Assembly: GCF_009467805.1 (NCBI RefSeq)
Contig: NZ_WIAY01000006.1
Coordinates: forward strand, 62,001 to 126,000
Direction: 5' to 3'
Source of the DNA: Stenotrophomonas nematodicola
Lineage (GTDB): Bacteria; Pseudomonadota; Gammaproteobacteria; Xanthomonadales; Xanthomonadaceae
Length of the DNA: 64,000 bases
In this document: positions 1 to 9,000 of the stretch, one piece after another
How positions within the stretch are numbered: the stretch's first letter is position 1
How the letters are laid out: every line of letters begins with the position of its first letter
The notes under the pieces: generated by a model
Databases searched by the model: none
What the model was told of the DNA's origin: nothing
Seen by the model: the letters and a program-made list of their open reading frames with translations, nothing else
Made by a program: the position numbers and the translations under genes

Positions 1-375
1 CCGGCCCTGCGCATCCCATTCGTAGATGCGTCCGCGATCCTGTACCCAGATCCAGTGTCCGTCTTTGTGGCGCATCCGGCACAGGCTGTCGAACCGCAGC
101 GAGCGTCCTTCCAGGTGCTCTTTCAGCAGTGCGTTGGAGCTCTCAAGATCGTCTGGATGCACCAGCCGGAAGAATGTCTCCGGGGTGATCGGAGCCAGTT
201 CCTCGCGCGTGTAGCCGACAATGCCGGCCCAGCGCTCGTTGACCCGCATCTGGCCGGTCTGGATGTTCCACTCCCAGGTGCCGACGGCGATGCCATCGAT
301 GATTTTCTCCATGCGGCGAAGCTGGTCGGACAGATCGTCCGTCGGGGCGGGAACGCTGCCCGGCTCGCGGCTCAT
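1..375 (-). CDS. PAS-domain sensor protein, N-terminal part (cut by window edge)
   Basis: The 125 visible residues form a PAS fold: an amphipathic helix leads into GIAVGTWEWN (about residues 27-36), then ERWAGIVGYTREEL, the HPDD segment, and the PAC-like RMRHKDGHWIWVQDRGR. Such domains sense small ligands or redox state and feed a C-terminal output module (GGDEF/EAL, histidine kinase or methyl-accepting), but that module lies outside the window, so the output is unknown. The ATG at 375 is chosen because GGAGG sits 5 bases upstream; an upstream ATG at 467 is out of frame. No membrane segment precedes the PAS domain, so the visible part is cytoplasmic. Confidence 0.85.
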   Translation of the reverse strand, partial: MSREPGSVPAPTDDLSDQLRRMEKIIDGIAVGTWEWNIQTGQMRVNERWAGIVGYTREELAPITPETFFRLVHPDDLESSNALLKEHLEGRSLRFDSLCRMRHKDGHWIWVQDRGRIYEWDAQGR

Positions 376-710
376 GACGGCCTCCGGCTGCCCGTCGCCG
401 ATGCGGCAGGCGCGTGCGCGGCCCGGGCGCATGCCCGGCCGAACGCCCTGTTCCTGGTGTCCGCCATGTCCCCTCCCCGCGACCGCGCGCCACGCCGTGC
501 GGCCATTCAACGGGAAGTGTGCTTAAACCGGAGTCAAACCAGAAGTGCCCCGGCCCACCGCCCCCCCCGCGGCATGGCGGTGCAACGGCCCGCCACAGCC
601 CCGGCGGCGGCGCGCAGCCCACGAAAACAGGCCCGTTCGCCGCCGGTACCCATGTCCCGTTGCGGCGAACGGCAGCGGTCGCACCGCGACCGCCGCCGGC
701 TCCCAGGCCC
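376..710. other. Intergenic region between the PAS gene and tex
   Basis: About 335 bases of very GC-rich DNA without a convincing gene. Open frames here are extensions or shadows of the flanking genes. I see no clear terminator with a T-tract, no tRNA and no obvious promoter. Confidence 0.5.
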
Positions 711-3077
711 TCAGCCGCCGCGTTTTGCGCGGGCGAAGGCGTCGGCCAGGGCATTGTTGGCCGGCGGGGCGCCACTGCCCGGGCGCGGACCAGACGGGCC
801 ACCCCGGCCGCCGGGACGCGGGCCCCCGCCGTCGCGGCGGCCACCGCCGGCCGGACGCGCGTCGCGCTCGCCCGGGGCCTTGGCCGGTGCCGGGGTGTCG
901 TCCAGGCGACGGGTCAGCGCGATCCGCTTGCGGGCCACGTCGACCTCCAGCACCTTCACCTTGACGATGTCGCCGGCCTTGACCACGTCGCGCGGGTCCT
1001 TGACGTAGGTGTCCGACAGCGCCGAGATGTGGATGAGGCCGTCCTGATGCACACCGATGTCCACGAACGCGCCGAACGCGGCCACGTTGCTGACCACGCC
1101 TTCGAGGATCATGCCGACCTTGAGGTCCTTCAGCTCTTCCACCCCGTCGGCGAAGCGCGCCGCCTTGAACTCGGGGCGCGGGTCGCGGCCGGGCTTCTCC
1201 AGCTCCTTGAGGATGTCGCGCACCGTCGGCACACCGAAGGTGGCATCGGTGAACTGCTCGGCCTTCAGACTGCGCAGGAAGCTGCCGTCGCCGATCAGCG
1301 CCTTGATCGGGCGCGCGGTGGCCGCCACGATGCGCTCGACCACCGGATAGGCTTCCGGGTGCACCGACGAGGCATCCAGCGGCTGGTCGCCGTCGGCGAT
1401 GCGCAGGAAGCCGGCGCACTGTTCAAAGGTCTTGTCGCCCAGGCGCGGCACCTTGAGCAGGTCCTTGCGGCGCTTGAACGGACCGTTGTCGTCACGGTGG
1501 CGCACGATGTTCTCGGCCACGGTGGAGGACAGGCCGGATACCCGCGAGAGCAGTGCGGCCGAGGCCGTATTGACCTCCACGCCAACCGCGTTGACGCAGT
1601 CTTCCACCCGCGCATCCAGCGCGCGCGCGAGGCGGTACTGGTCCACGTCGTGCTGGTACTGACCCACGCCGATCGCCTTGGGCTCGATCTTCACCAGCTC
1701 GGCCAGCGGGTCCTGCAGACGCCGCGCGATCGACACCGCACCGCGGATCGACACGTCCAGATCGGGGAACTCCCTGGCCGCCAGTTCCGAGGCCGAGTAC
1801 ACCGATGCGCCGGCCTCGCTGACCACGATCTTCTGCAGCCGGGTGTCGCCCAGCGCCTTGATGACCTCGCCGGCCAGCTTGTCGGTCTCGCGGCTGGCGG
1901 TGCCGTTGCCGATCGCGATCAGCTCCACGTTGTGCGTGATGCACAGCTGCCGGATCGTGTGCAGCGACTGGTCCCACTGGCGACGCGGCTCGTGCGGGTA
2001 GATGGTGTCGGTGGCGACCAGCTTGCCGGTGGCATCGACCACGGCGATCTTGCACCCGGTACGGATGCCCGGGTCCAGGCCAAGCACGGTCTTCGGGCCC
2101 GCCGGGGCGGCCAGCAGCAGATCCTTGAGGTTGTCGCCGAACACCGCGATGGCGTCGGCTTCGGCCTTTTCGCGCGCCTGGTTGAACAGGTCCAGCAGCA
2201 GGTGCATGTGCAGCTTGGCGCGCCAGGTCAGCCGGCAGGCGTCAAGCAGCCAGCGGTCACCCGGGCGCCCGGCATCGCGGATGCCGGCGTTGTGCGCCAC
2301 ACGCCCCTCGGCGTACTGGTGGCCGGCCTCGGCATCGCTGCCCGGGTCCAGCTCCAGGAACAGAATTTCCTCGCGGCGCGCGCGGAACAGCGCCAGCAGG
2401 CGGTGCGACGGAATCTTCGCCAGCGGCTCGGCGTGCTCGAAATAATCCCGGTACTTGGCACCCTGCTCTTCCTTGCCCTCGGCAACACGGGCGCGGATGA
2501 CGCCGTGCTCGCCGAGCCAGTTGCGCAGCTCGCCGACCAGCGCCGCGTCCTCGCCCCAGCGCTCCATCAGGATCGCCCGGGCGCCTTCGAGGGCGGCCTT
2601 GACGTCGGCCACGCCCTTGTCGCCATCGACGAAAGTGGCGCCGAACACCTGCGGGTCCAGGCCAGGATCGGCCAGCAGGCCATCGGCCAAGGGTTCCAGC
2701 CCGGCCTCGCGCGCGATCTGGGCGCGGGTGCGGCGTTTGGGCTTGTAGGGTAGATACAGGTCTTCCAGGCGCGACTTGGTGTCCGCGGCCAGGATGTCCA
2801 GACGCAATTCGTCGCTGAGCTTGCCCTGTTCGTCGATGCTGGACAGCACCGCGGCGCGGCGGTCTTCCAGTTCACGCAGGTAGGTCAGGCGCGTCTCCAG
2901 GTTGCGCAGCTGGGTGTCGTCCAGGCCGCCGGTGACTTCCTTGCGGTAGCGGGCGATGAACGGAACGCTGGCGCCTTCGTCCAACAGGGCGATGGCGGCA
3001 CGCGCCTGGGCAGCCTGGGCGCCGATTTCGTCGGCGATGGTCTGGGCGATCTGCTGGGCGAGCTTGATGTCAGGCAT
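711..3077 (-). CDS. tex: Tex-type S1 RNA-binding transcription accessory protein
   Basis: A 788-residue Tex protein, the usual length. Order of domains: N-terminal helical Tex region ([16 protein letters not shown] near residue 40), the YqgF-like RNase H fold ([17 protein letters not shown], about 330-345), helix-hairpin-helix motifs ([15 protein letters not shown] and [13 protein letters not shown]) and a C-terminal S1 domain ([21 protein letters not shown]) ending with the HISALSD signature. The tail is Arg/Gly/Pro-rich. Tex binds nucleic acid and is linked to transcription and toxin expression in other bacteria; the precise role here is inferred from the family. It is monocistronic on the minus strand. 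Confidence 0.96.
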   Translation of the reverse strand: MPDIKLAQQIAQTIADEIGAQAAQARAAIALLDEGASVPFIARYRKEVTGGLDDTQLRNLETRLTYLRELEDRRAAVLSSIDEQGKLSDELRLDILAADTKSRLEDLYLPYKPKRRTRAQIAREAGLEPLADGLLADPGLDPQVFGATFVDGDKGVADVKAALEGARAILMERWGEDAALVGELRNWLGEHGVIRARVAEGKEEQGAKYRDYFEHAEPLAKIPSHRLLALFRARREEILFLELDPGSDAEAGHQYAEGRVAHNAGIRDAGRPGDRWLLDACRLTWRAKLHMHLLLDLFNQAREKAEADAIAVFGDNLKDLLLAAPAGPKTVLGLDPGIRTGCKIAVVDATGKLVATDTIYPHEPRRQWDQSLHTIRQLCITHNVELIAIGNGTASRETDKLAGEVIKALGDTRLQKIVVSEAGASVYSASELAAREFPDLDVSIRGAVSIARRLQDPLAELVKIEPKAIGVGQYQHDVDQYRLARALDARVEDCVNAVGVEVNTASAALLSRVSGLSSTVAENIVRHRDDNGPFKRRKDLLKVPRLGDKTFEQCAGFLRIADGDQPLDASSVHPEAYPVVERIVAATARPIKALIGDGSFLRSLKAEQFTDATFGVPTVRDILKELEKPGRDPRPEFKAARFADGVEELKDLKVGMILEGVVSNVAAFGAFVDIGVHQDGLIHISALSDTYVKDPRDVVKAGDIVKVKVLEVDVARKRIALTRRLDDTPAPAKAPGERDARPAGGGRRDGGGPRPGGRGGPSGPRPGSGAPPANNALADAFARAKRGG

Positions 3078-3183
3078 TGCTTCCGGCCGGAGCCACGTTA
3101 CGGAAAACCCGATTGTGGCAACGCAGGGCGGCGGGGGAAACCCGTTGACAGCCGCCCTCCAACCTGTCGCCGATGGTCGGCGC

Positions 3184-3399
3184 TCAGCGGTAGTGCTGCG
3201 CCGCGCGGACCTTCACCGATTCATCCAGCAGGGATTCCAGGGCCATGACGCGCACCCGGCCCACGCCCTGCAGCTCCATGAACCGCTCGGTGTAGATCTC
3301 CGGCCCTTGGGCCGTCTCGGCGCGGGATTTGCTGAAGCCGTGGGGCACCAGGCCCTTGTCGCCATCCTTGCTACCACCGACATAAAGAACAATTGCCAT
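3184..3399 (-). CDS. Small conserved hypothetical protein
   Basis: A 71-residue soluble protein beginning [19 protein letters not shown]. The ATG at 3399 is preferred over one eight codons upstream because GGAGGAG lies 8 bases before it. No signal peptide, membrane segment or catalytic motif is visible. It is mixed alpha/beta in character with a charged C-terminal half. It stands alone upstream of tex, and I do not recognise a function. Confidence 0.7.
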   Translation of the reverse strand: MAIVLYVGGSKDGDKGLVPHGFSKSRAETAQGPEIYTERFMELQGVGRVRVMALESLLDESVKVRAAQHYR

Positions 3400-3567
3400 G
3401 TGATGTACTCCTCCAAAAAGCATCGTGCATGTCCAACAGCGTGCAGCTTACCGCGCCCAACCTGACTGATGCGTCATTGAGGTTAATAACGTTTTTTTGC
3501 ATGCAGATGACGTCGCGTTACCGACGTTTTGCTTACACGAAATTAACGCATCGCTAACACGTGGCCA

Positions 3568-4008
3568 TTACGGCCACCAGCCGCGCCCGGTCATCGCATA
3601 CACATCGGCCGCGCGCTCGAAGGGATTGCGCGCACTGACGCCGCCGCACAGCAGGTACACCGGCAGGTACAACGGGCCCAGCACCATGTACTGATAGACA
3701 TGTGCGCGCTCATGGTCGTGCAGACCGATGACCGGCTCGGTGCAGTGGCCCGCCTGATGCGCGTACGTGCGGCACGGCACGTCCAGTACCGGGCCGGTGT
3801 GCAGAATCACGTTGCCCAGGGTGATCGCGCCGCCCGGCCCCCACGGCCAGTCACGGAACACGACCGCGCGGTCGCGTGCATTCCACGACGGACGCGCGCC
3901 CGCCACCATCCCCAGCAGGCCACCGAGCAGACCGATCAGGGTGTTGGGCGCGGTCCAAAGCGCGCCCAGCCCCTGCAGGACGCGCAGCGCCAATGGCGGC
4001 AGGATCAA
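3568..4008 (-). CDS. Membrane-associated protein with an HExxH metallopeptidase-like motif
   Basis: A 146-residue protein with a hydrophobic N-terminal segment (about 15-37) and a second hydrophobic stretch after the motif. HERAH at about residues 100-104 matches the zinc-protease HExxH signature, and NPFERAADVYA downstream could supply the third ligand glutamate as in gluzincins. Short relatives are usually annotated as hypothetical membrane proteins; a peptidase activity is inference. Its ATG overlaps the stop of the PspC-domain gene by four bases, so the two are translationally coupled. Confidence 0.7.
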   Translation of the reverse strand: MILPPLALRVLQGLGALWTAPNTLIGLLGGLLGMVAGARPSWNARDRAVVFRDWPWGPGGAITLGNVILHTGPVLDVPCRTYAHQAGHCTEPVIGLHDHERAHVYQYMVLGPLYLPVYLLCGGVSARNPFERAADVYAMTGRGWWP

Positions 4009-4208
4009 TCGGCCTCGTTGGGAATCAGCAGCCAGAGGATGAGGTACACCAGGATGCCGGGAAAGGCAGCCGACGCCAGGGAGACCACCACGAACACGAT
4101 CCGCAGCAGCGTCGGGTTCCAGCCGAAGCGGTGCGCGATGCCGCCCATCACGCCGGCGATCATGCGGTCGTTGAGCGAGCGCGAGAGCGTGCGGGGTGTG
4201 GCGTTCAT
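4005..4208 (-). CDS. PspC-domain envelope stress protein
   Basis: A 67-residue protein with the PspC layout: a short N-terminal motif (SRSLNDRMIAGVMGGIAHRF) followed by one long membrane helix (about residues 35-62). PspC domains sit in the inner membrane and in other bacteria take part in the phage-shock response, but this stand-alone short form has no pspA, pspB or pspF neighbour here. The ATG at 4208 has GGAGG 7 bases upstream; a TTG five codons earlier is less likely. It is the first gene of a two-gene unit with the HExxH-like protein. Confidence 0.82.
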   Translation of the reverse strand: MNATPRTLSRSLNDRMIAGVMGGIAHRFGWNPTLLRIVFVVVSLASAAFPGILVYLILWLLIPNEAD

Positions 4209-4283
4209 GGCAGGGTCCTCCAACGGTATGAGGGAAATGCTAGCGCGGACCGGTGTGTATGCGGCGCATGCGGCGCCAGGCGC

Positions 4284-4655
4284 TCAGCGTCCGCGCAAGG
4301 CCTTCAGGCGCGCACCGAACCACGCCGCCGCGGTCTGTTCGGGCTGGCCCGGGCAGGCGATCCGGTAGGGCTTGCCGCTCATGCTGCTCTGGCTGGCGGC
4401 CCGTTCGATGAACTGTTCGGCGGTATCCACCTTGTCCTTCCTGAGCAGGTAGTCGTACTTGCGCTGCAGGTGCGCGCGCGCTTCTGCGGCGTCGTGCCAG
4501 CTGCCGTTGCGCTGGAAGCGGCAGGACGAGCCGTCCAGTGCGCCGATCAGCGCGGCGATCTCGCGGCGCGCGGTGTCGCTGGGCGCGGCCGAGGCGCCAC
4601 CGGCGGCCGCCAGCAGCGCCACGAGCAGCGTCGTCATCACGCGGAGGTGGGTCAT
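4284..4655 (-). CDS. DUF5329-type secreted protein
   Basis: A 123-residue protein with a Sec signal peptide (hydrophobic core LLVALLAAAGGASAAP). The mature part resembles DUF5329: REIAALIGALDGSSCRFQRNG then a helical region with the conserved YLLRK and AEQFIERAAS segments and two cysteines. Periplasmic location is predicted; function is unknown. Its ATG overlaps the phaC stop in an ATGA arrangement, so it is the third gene of the phaE-phaC operon. Confidence 0.75.
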   Translation of the reverse strand: MTHLRVMTTLLVALLAAAGGASAAPSDTARREIAALIGALDGSSCRFQRNGSWHDAAEARAHLQRKYDYLLRKDKVDTAEQFIERAASQSSMSGKPYRIACPGQPEQTAAAWFGARLKALRGR

Positions 4656-5716
4656 GTTCGTTCCTTCAGCCACTGTGAGAGGGTCGCAGGCACTTCGCGT
4701 TGGGCGCGGCCGGAGACATAGATGCCGATGTGGCCGCCACGGAAGCTGCTTTCGGTGTAATCACTGCTGCCAATCCGGCCGCGCATCGCGCGCGAGGCAT
4801 CCGGCGGGACAAGATGGTCCTGTTCGGCGTAGATGTTGAGCACCGGCAGCGTCACCTGGCGCAGGTCGACATGTTCCTCGCCGATCCGCACGCCGTCGTG
4901 CATCAGGCCGTTGCCCTGGTAGAACTGCTTGATGAAGTCGCGAAAGGCTTCGCCGGCGAGATCGGGCGAATCGAAGATCCACTTTTCCATGCGCAGGAAG
5001 TCCTCCAGCGCGGCCTTGTCGTCCAGGATGTCGAGCAGACCGACGTACTTCTGCACGTTGAGCCGGAACGGTTTGAGCATCAGGTAACTGGCATTCATCA
5101 GGTCGGCCGGGATGTTGCCCAGCGTGTCCACCAGCAGGTCCACGTCCACATGCCGTGCCCAGTGCGAAAGCATGTTGTCGGCGGTGTGGAAATCCACCGG
5201 CGTGACCATCGTGACCAGGTTGGCCAGCTTGTGCTGGCGCAGGGCCGCGTAGCACAGCGCGAACACCCCGCCCTGGCAGATGCCGAGCATGTCGATCGGG
5301 CCGCCGGACTGCGCGCGCAGGTGGTCCACCGCGCCGTCGATGAACCGCAGCAGGTAATCCTCCAGCGTCTGGTAGCGCTCGGAGCGGTCCGGGTAGCCCC
5401 AGTCCAGCACGTACACGTCGTGTCCGAGTGCCAGCAGCTTCTGCACCAGCGAACGGTCGGCCTGCAGATCAACCATGTACGGCCGGTTGACCAGCGCATA
5501 CACGATCAGCAGCGGGGTCGAGTGCACCGGCGCTTCGGTGCCGATGAACCGATACAGCGCTACCTTGCCGTCCCGCCAGACCTCTTCGCGCGCGGTGACG
5601 CCGTAGTCCACGTCCTCCACCGACGGCAGCAGCGTCAGCCCGTCCATCAGCTTGCGCTGCATGGCCAGGGTTTCCTGCAGCAGGTCCTCTGCGTTGAATC
5701 CCAACGGGCCCTTCAT
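4652..5716 (-). CDS. phaC: Class III poly(3-hydroxyalkanoate) synthase subunit PhaC
   Basis: A 354-residue alpha/beta hydrolase-fold synthase, the short class III length. It polymerises (R)-3-hydroxyacyl-CoA on storage granules together with PhaE. The lipase-like box GICQGG carries the nucleophilic cysteine (about residue 147); the catalytic aspartate lies in NIYAEQDHLVPP (near 305) and the histidine in RGGHIGIYVSG (near 333). The start overlaps the stop of phaE by four bases (5713-5716), so the two subunits are made in a coupled fashion. No phasin, phaA or phaB lies next to it in this window. Confidence 0.94.
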   Translation of the reverse strand: MKGPLGFNAEDLLQETLAMQRKLMDGLTLLPSVEDVDYGVTAREEVWRDGKVALYRFIGTEAPVHSTPLLIVYALVNRPYMVDLQADRSLVQKLLALGHDVYVLDWGYPDRSERYQTLEDYLLRFIDGAVDHLRAQSGGPIDMLGICQGGVFALCYAALRQHKLANLVTMVTPVDFHTADNMLSHWARHVDVDLLVDTLGNIPADLMNASYLMLKPFRLNVQKYVGLLDILDDKAALEDFLRMEKWIFDSPDLAGEAFRDFIKQFYQGNGLMHDGVRIGEEHVDLRQVTLPVLNIYAEQDHLVPPDASRAMRGRIGSSDYTESSFRGGHIGIYVSGRAQREVPATLSQWLKERT

Positions 5717-6774
5717 CGGCTGCGCGTCCGCCGCGCGGGTGCGGCCGGGGCCGGCTTGGCGGGTTTCGCCGGCTTGGGGGTTCTGGTCGCCTTGGGGGCC
5801 TTGGTCGCCTTGGTCGCCTTGGGGGCCTTGGGGGCCTCAGCAGGGGTGGCGCGTGCTGTTGACCTGGCCGGCGCGGCCTTCGCCGGCGCCGCCTGCATCA
5901 TCCGCCGCACCAGCCGCTCCAGTTCCGCGATGCGACGGTGTGCGGCATCCATCTCCGTGCGCGTGGGCAGACCCAGACTTTCGGTCACGCGCTCGATTTC
6001 ATGCTGCGTGGCCGCGCGCAGGCGCATCTGCGCATTGCCCAGCGCCGCATACACCTGCTGGAACGGCTCGGACAGGGCGACCTTCGCATAGGCCTCTTCG
6101 GCCGCCTCGATCCACAGGTCGAACATCGCCCGGGCACTGGTGAGCTGATTGCCCGGCTGCTCGTGCTCGGCAAGGCGCTGCTCGAACAGGGCGAATGCAT
6201 CGTCCAGCGCCTGTTTGATCTGGTCCACATAGGCGCTTGAGTGCGTCTGGAACTCCTGCTGCGCGCGCAGCAGGGCCTGCCAGCGTGCCTGGTGTTCGCG
6301 GCCAGGGCCGAACGCCGGGCTCTGCATCCACGGCCCGAGATCGCGCTGCAGCGATTCCAGCAGTTTGAGCAGGTCCGGACCGTCGGCACGGGTGTGGCCT
6401 CGCGCGGCCTGCAGCATCCACTGCAGCAGACCGTCGCCCTGCCCTTCCACCGCCGCACGCCAGGCCTGTGCCACGTCGGCGCTGCTGGCGTCGCGGCCGG
6501 CAAACTGCGCGGCCACCTGCTGCATGGTCCCGTACCAGCCGCCGGCCTGCTCGCGGAAGCGGCGCACGGCGTCGTCGGCCGGACCGCTGCCCGCGTCGGG
6601 CATCAACTGCGACCACGCCTCGATCGCCTGCTGCCAACCACCCGCGCGACCGGGATCGTGGCTGTCGCCAGGCACCCCGGCGGCATGGCGCAGGGCATCA
6701 CCCCAGGCACCGAAATACTGGCGGGCGAGCGCTTCGATATCGTCCGCGCCACCACCACGGCCGGCGGTGCTCAT
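5713..6774 (-). CDS. phaE: Class III PHA synthase subunit PhaE with a histone-like tail
   Basis: A 353-residue PhaE subunit: helical and coiled-coil rich, with the family segments SARAMFDLWIEAAEEAYAKV and RLRAATQHEIERVTESLGLP before a final helix with GLPTRTEMDAAHRRIAELE. PhaE has no active site itself; it activates PhaC. The last 60 residues are an unusual Ala/Pro/Lys/Arg-rich tail with repeats such as KAPKATKATKAPKATRTPK, encoded by imperfect repeats at about 5725-5850. The tail resembles the basic tails of histone H1-like or granule-nucleoid linking proteins; a DNA- or granule-binding role is only inferred. Confidence 0.9.
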   Translation of the reverse strand: MSTAGRGGGADDIEALARQYFGAWGDALRHAAGVPGDSHDPGRAGGWQQAIEAWSQLMPDAGSGPADDAVRRFREQAGGWYGTMQQVAAQFAGRDASSADVAQAWRAAVEGQGDGLLQWMLQAARGHTRADGPDLLKLLESLQRDLGPWMQSPAFGPGREHQARWQALLRAQQEFQTHSSAYVDQIKQALDDAFALFEQRLAEHEQPGNQLTSARAMFDLWIEAAEEAYAKVALSEPFQQVYAALGNAQMRLRAATQHEIERVTESLGLPTRTEMDAAHRRIAELERLVRRMMQAAPAKAAPARSTARATPAEAPKAPKATKATKAPKATRTPKPAKPAKPAPAAPARRTRSR

Positions 6775-6820
6775 CGGCGGGCTCCAGCCAGCAGGCGGTT
6801 CGACAGGGGCACGGTCGGGC

Positions 6821-7435
6821 TCACGGCTTGGGAATGCGCAGGGTCTTGCTGATCATCAGCGACCCGGACAGGGCGAACAGCAGCACCATCGGGTGCAGCT
6901 GCCACGGCCCCAACTGCCACTGACCCAGCCACAGGTCCGGTCCGATCGCCCCCATGCTGGCTGCGATCGCCAGTACCACCACCAGCGCCAGGCTGGTGGG
7001 AATCGGCGTGCCTTCGAAATACGGCACCTTGTCGCCCTCGCCGGCCAGCGATTCGGCGGTCACGTTATAGCGCGCCAGGCGGCTCACCCCGCAGCAGACG
7101 AAGTAGCTCAGCACCAGCCAGTCCCAACCGCCCTGCATGCCGCAGGCGTAGGCCAGCGCGGCCGGGGCGACACCGAAGGAGATGATGTCCGACAGCGAAT
7201 CCAGCTCGCGGCCCAGCGTGGAACTGGACTTGCGCCAGCGCGCGATGCGTCCGTCCAGCGCATCGAAAATGAAGGCCAGCGGGATCAGGGCCATTCCGAA
7301 CAGCAGATAGCGGTGCTCGCCGTCCTGCAGAAAACGCATCGCGGCAAACACCGCGCCGGTGCCGCAGAACGCATTGGCCAAGGTGAACCAGTCGGCCAGC
7401 TGGAATTCGCGCAGCATCGAGAAGTGACGTTTCAT
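6821..7435 (-). CDS. pssA: CDP-diacylglycerol--serine O-phosphatidyltransferase
   Basis: A 204-residue membrane enzyme that would make phosphatidylserine from CDP-diacylglycerol and serine, the first step to phosphatidylethanolamine. The CDP-alcohol phosphotransferase signature is present as DALDGRIAR, then GRELDSLSD with the conserved glycine and aspartates, about residues 50-80. About six hydrophobic segments follow. The size matches the CDP-alcohol-type (Gram-positive-like) PssA rather than the larger E. coli form. The ATG at 7435 is chosen because the family starts near MLREFQLADWFTLAN. Other CDP-alcohol transferases cannot be fully excluded. Confidence 0.88.
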   Translation of the reverse strand: MKRHFSMLREFQLADWFTLANAFCGTGAVFAAMRFLQDGEHRYLLFGMALIPLAFIFDALDGRIARWRKSSSTLGRELDSLSDIISFGVAPAALAYACGMQGGWDWLVLSYFVCCGVSRLARYNVTAESLAGEGDKVPYFEGTPIPTSLALVVVLAIAASMGAIGPDLWLGQWQLGPWQLHPMVLLFALSGSLMISKTLRIPKP

Positions 7436-7741
7436 GGGGTATCGGTTGACGGCAGTGGCAAGAGAGTACCGCGAGCAGCCCGAACGGGGACAGAGCATCC
7501 GGGCCGGACCGGGCCTTCCCGCCCTGTTCACCGGCCCACGACGTGCGGTGAATTTTTGGCCACCCATCTTGACAGCCAACGTGGGCGGGGGCTGACGGCG
7601 CTTATCCACAAACTTGCGCACCAGTCATCCACACCCCCTGTGGACAAGTCGTTGTCAGCACGCCGCCCCGCGCGCGCGCTTGAGTTGGCATGCGCCCACC
7701 GCCGCCGACGCGCTATGCTGCCGGGTGGACTCGCCGCCGCC
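7436..7741. other. Divergent intergenic region between pssA and the methyltransferase
   Basis: About 306 bases between two divergent genes. It contains no gene but holds a tight group of three DnaA-box-like 9-mers at 7602-7647 (listed separately). It must carry promoters for both neighbours, but no strong -35/-10 pair could be singled out. Confidence 0.6.
7602..7647. promoter_or_regulatory. Cluster of three DnaA-box-like 9-mers
   Basis: TTATCCACA at 7602-7610 is an exact consensus DnaA box. TCATCCACA at 7625-7633 differs at one position. TGTGGACAA at 7639-7647 is, on the minus strand, TTGTCCACA, again one mismatch. Three such words in 46 bases in a GC-rich genome suggest DnaA binding, for regulation or titration. 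Binding is not shown, and no origin genes (dnaA, dnaN, gidA, rpmH) are nearby, so this is not oriC. Confidence 0.45.
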
Positions 7742-8422
7742 ATGTCCTGCCCGCCCGCCGCGACAGGAGTCACGCGCTTGCTTTCCCCCGAACACCTGGC
7801 CGCGCAGCTGCGGCACCCGCATGGCGAGCACGCCCTGGCGATCGCCGAGTCAATGAACCGCAGCAACGGCGCGCTCAACCGGGCCGCGATCGCGCTGCTG
7901 GCGGTCGGCCCTGCCGAGCGGGTGCTGGAGATAGGCCCCGGCAACGCCGCCTTCGCCGGCGACCTGCTGCATGCCGCGGGCAGCCGCTACCTGGGCATCG
8001 AGGTGTCCAGCGACATGGTGGAGGCCGCGCAGGCCAGGCTGCACGCCACCGGGCTGGAGGACCGCGCCGAGATACGCCTGGGCGATGCCCATGCCCTGGC
8101 GCTGCCCGAGGCGTGCATGGACGCGGCATTGGCGGTCAATACGCTGTACTTCTGGGAGGACCTGCGTACGCCGTTGGAGGAACTGGCGCGGGTACTGCGC
8201 CCCGGCGCACGGCTGTGCCTGGCCTTCGGCGACGCGGCGTTCATGCGCACCCTGCCCTTCGCCGCCCACGGCTTTCACCTGCACGCGCTGGCCGAGGTGG
8301 AGCTGGCCCTGCGCAGCGCCGGCCTGCGGGTCTGCGGGTGGCGCAGCCATCGCGAGACCGGCACCGGCAACGATGGCCGCCAGATCGACAAGCACTTCCA
8401 TCTGCTGCTAGCACGACGCTAG
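7742..8422 (+). CDS. Class I SAM-dependent methyltransferase
   Basis: A 226-residue protein with the Rossmann methyltransferase motifs: VLEIGPGNAAFAGDLL (SAM-binding motif I), YLGIEVSSDMVEAAQ (motif II), EIRLGDAHALALPEACMDA and NTLYFWEDLRTPLEELARVLRPGARL. It is closest in style to the UbiE/Methyltransf_11 group; the substrate is unknown. The ATG at 7742 has no good ribosome site. An in-frame TTG at 7778 has AGGAG 8 bases upstream and gives a protein starting at the LSPEHLAAQL segment, so the true start may be there. Confidence 0.8.
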   Translation: MSCPPAATGVTRLLSPEHLAAQLRHPHGEHALAIAESMNRSNGALNRAAIALLAVGPAERVLEIGPGNAAFAGDLLHAAGSRYLGIEVSSDMVEAAQARLHATGLEDRAEIRLGDAHALALPEACMDAALAVNTLYFWEDLRTPLEELARVLRPGARLCLAFGDAAFMRTLPFAAHGFHLHALAEVELALRSAGLRVCGWRSHRETGTGNDGRQIDKHFHLLLARR

Positions 8423-8453
8423 CGCCGGCCGGCAGTGGTATCGCGTCCTGCCC

Positions 8454-8942
8454 TTACAGGCGGGTGTACGACCAGGACAGCATCGCGCCGTCCCGATAGG
8501 GCATCACGCCGTGGAAGGGGCGCGGGTCCTGGTCGAACACCAGCGGCAGGAACCGGCGATCACCTTCCCACAGCGGCAGATCTTCGATCTTGTCCACATC
8601 CACCCACTCCAGCGTGCCTTCCGGATTGGCGGTCAGGGGAGTGCCGGTGTAGTCCTCGATCACGAACACGAAGCCGAACCAGTCCTCACCCTGCTTGCCG
8701 AAACCGGGCCAGCTGATGGTGCCGCGCATGCGCATGGTGCCGCACTCGATGCCGGCTTCCTCGCGGATTTCGCGGCGCATGCCGGCGGCGACATCCTCGT
8801 CGCGTTCGACCTTGCCACCCAGGCCGTTGTACTTGCCCAGATGCTGATCGCCGGGACGGGCGTTGCGGTGGATCATCAGCGCTTGCTTGCCGTCCGCTGA
8901 CAGCACGTAGCCCAGGGTGGCCACGATCGGGGTATAGGGCAT
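8454..8942 (-). CDS. NUDIX hydrolase, MutT/MTH1-like
   Basis: A 162-residue NUDIX protein. The NUDIX box is complete: GKVERDE followed by REIREEAGI gives the G-x5-E-x7-R-E-x-x-E-E-x-G pattern. The sequence following the start, MPYTPIVATLGYVLS, and the later LEWVDVDKIEDLPLWEGDRRFLP are typical of 8-oxo-dGTP or 2-hydroxy-dATP diphosphatases of the MTH1/MutX group, which clean the nucleotide pool. The exact substrate cannot be read from sequence. It is cytoplasmic and convergent with the methyltransferase gene. Confidence 0.88.
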   Translation of the reverse strand: MPYTPIVATLGYVLSADGKQALMIHRNARPGDQHLGKYNGLGGKVERDEDVAAGMRREIREEAGIECGTMRMRGTISWPGFGKQGEDWFGFVFVIEDYTGTPLTANPEGTLEWVDVDKIEDLPLWEGDRRFLPLVFDQDPRPFHGVMPYRDGAMLSWSYTRL

Positions 8943-9000
8943 CTCACACACGCTCGGGTTGCAGACCCCGATTATGCGGGATCGACCGCAACCGCGTCGC

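Noticed and set aside
414-2753. Long open frame opposite tex
   Set aside because: Shadow of tex on the other strand; high GC produces long antisense frames and no domain is visible.
5725-5850. Short tandem DNA repeats considered as CRISPR
   Set aside because: They encode the Lys/Pro tail of PhaE in frame and lack uniform spacers.
7602-7647. Chromosome replication origin
   Set aside because: DnaA-like words are present, but no AT-rich unwinding region and no dnaA/dnaN/gidA neighbours.
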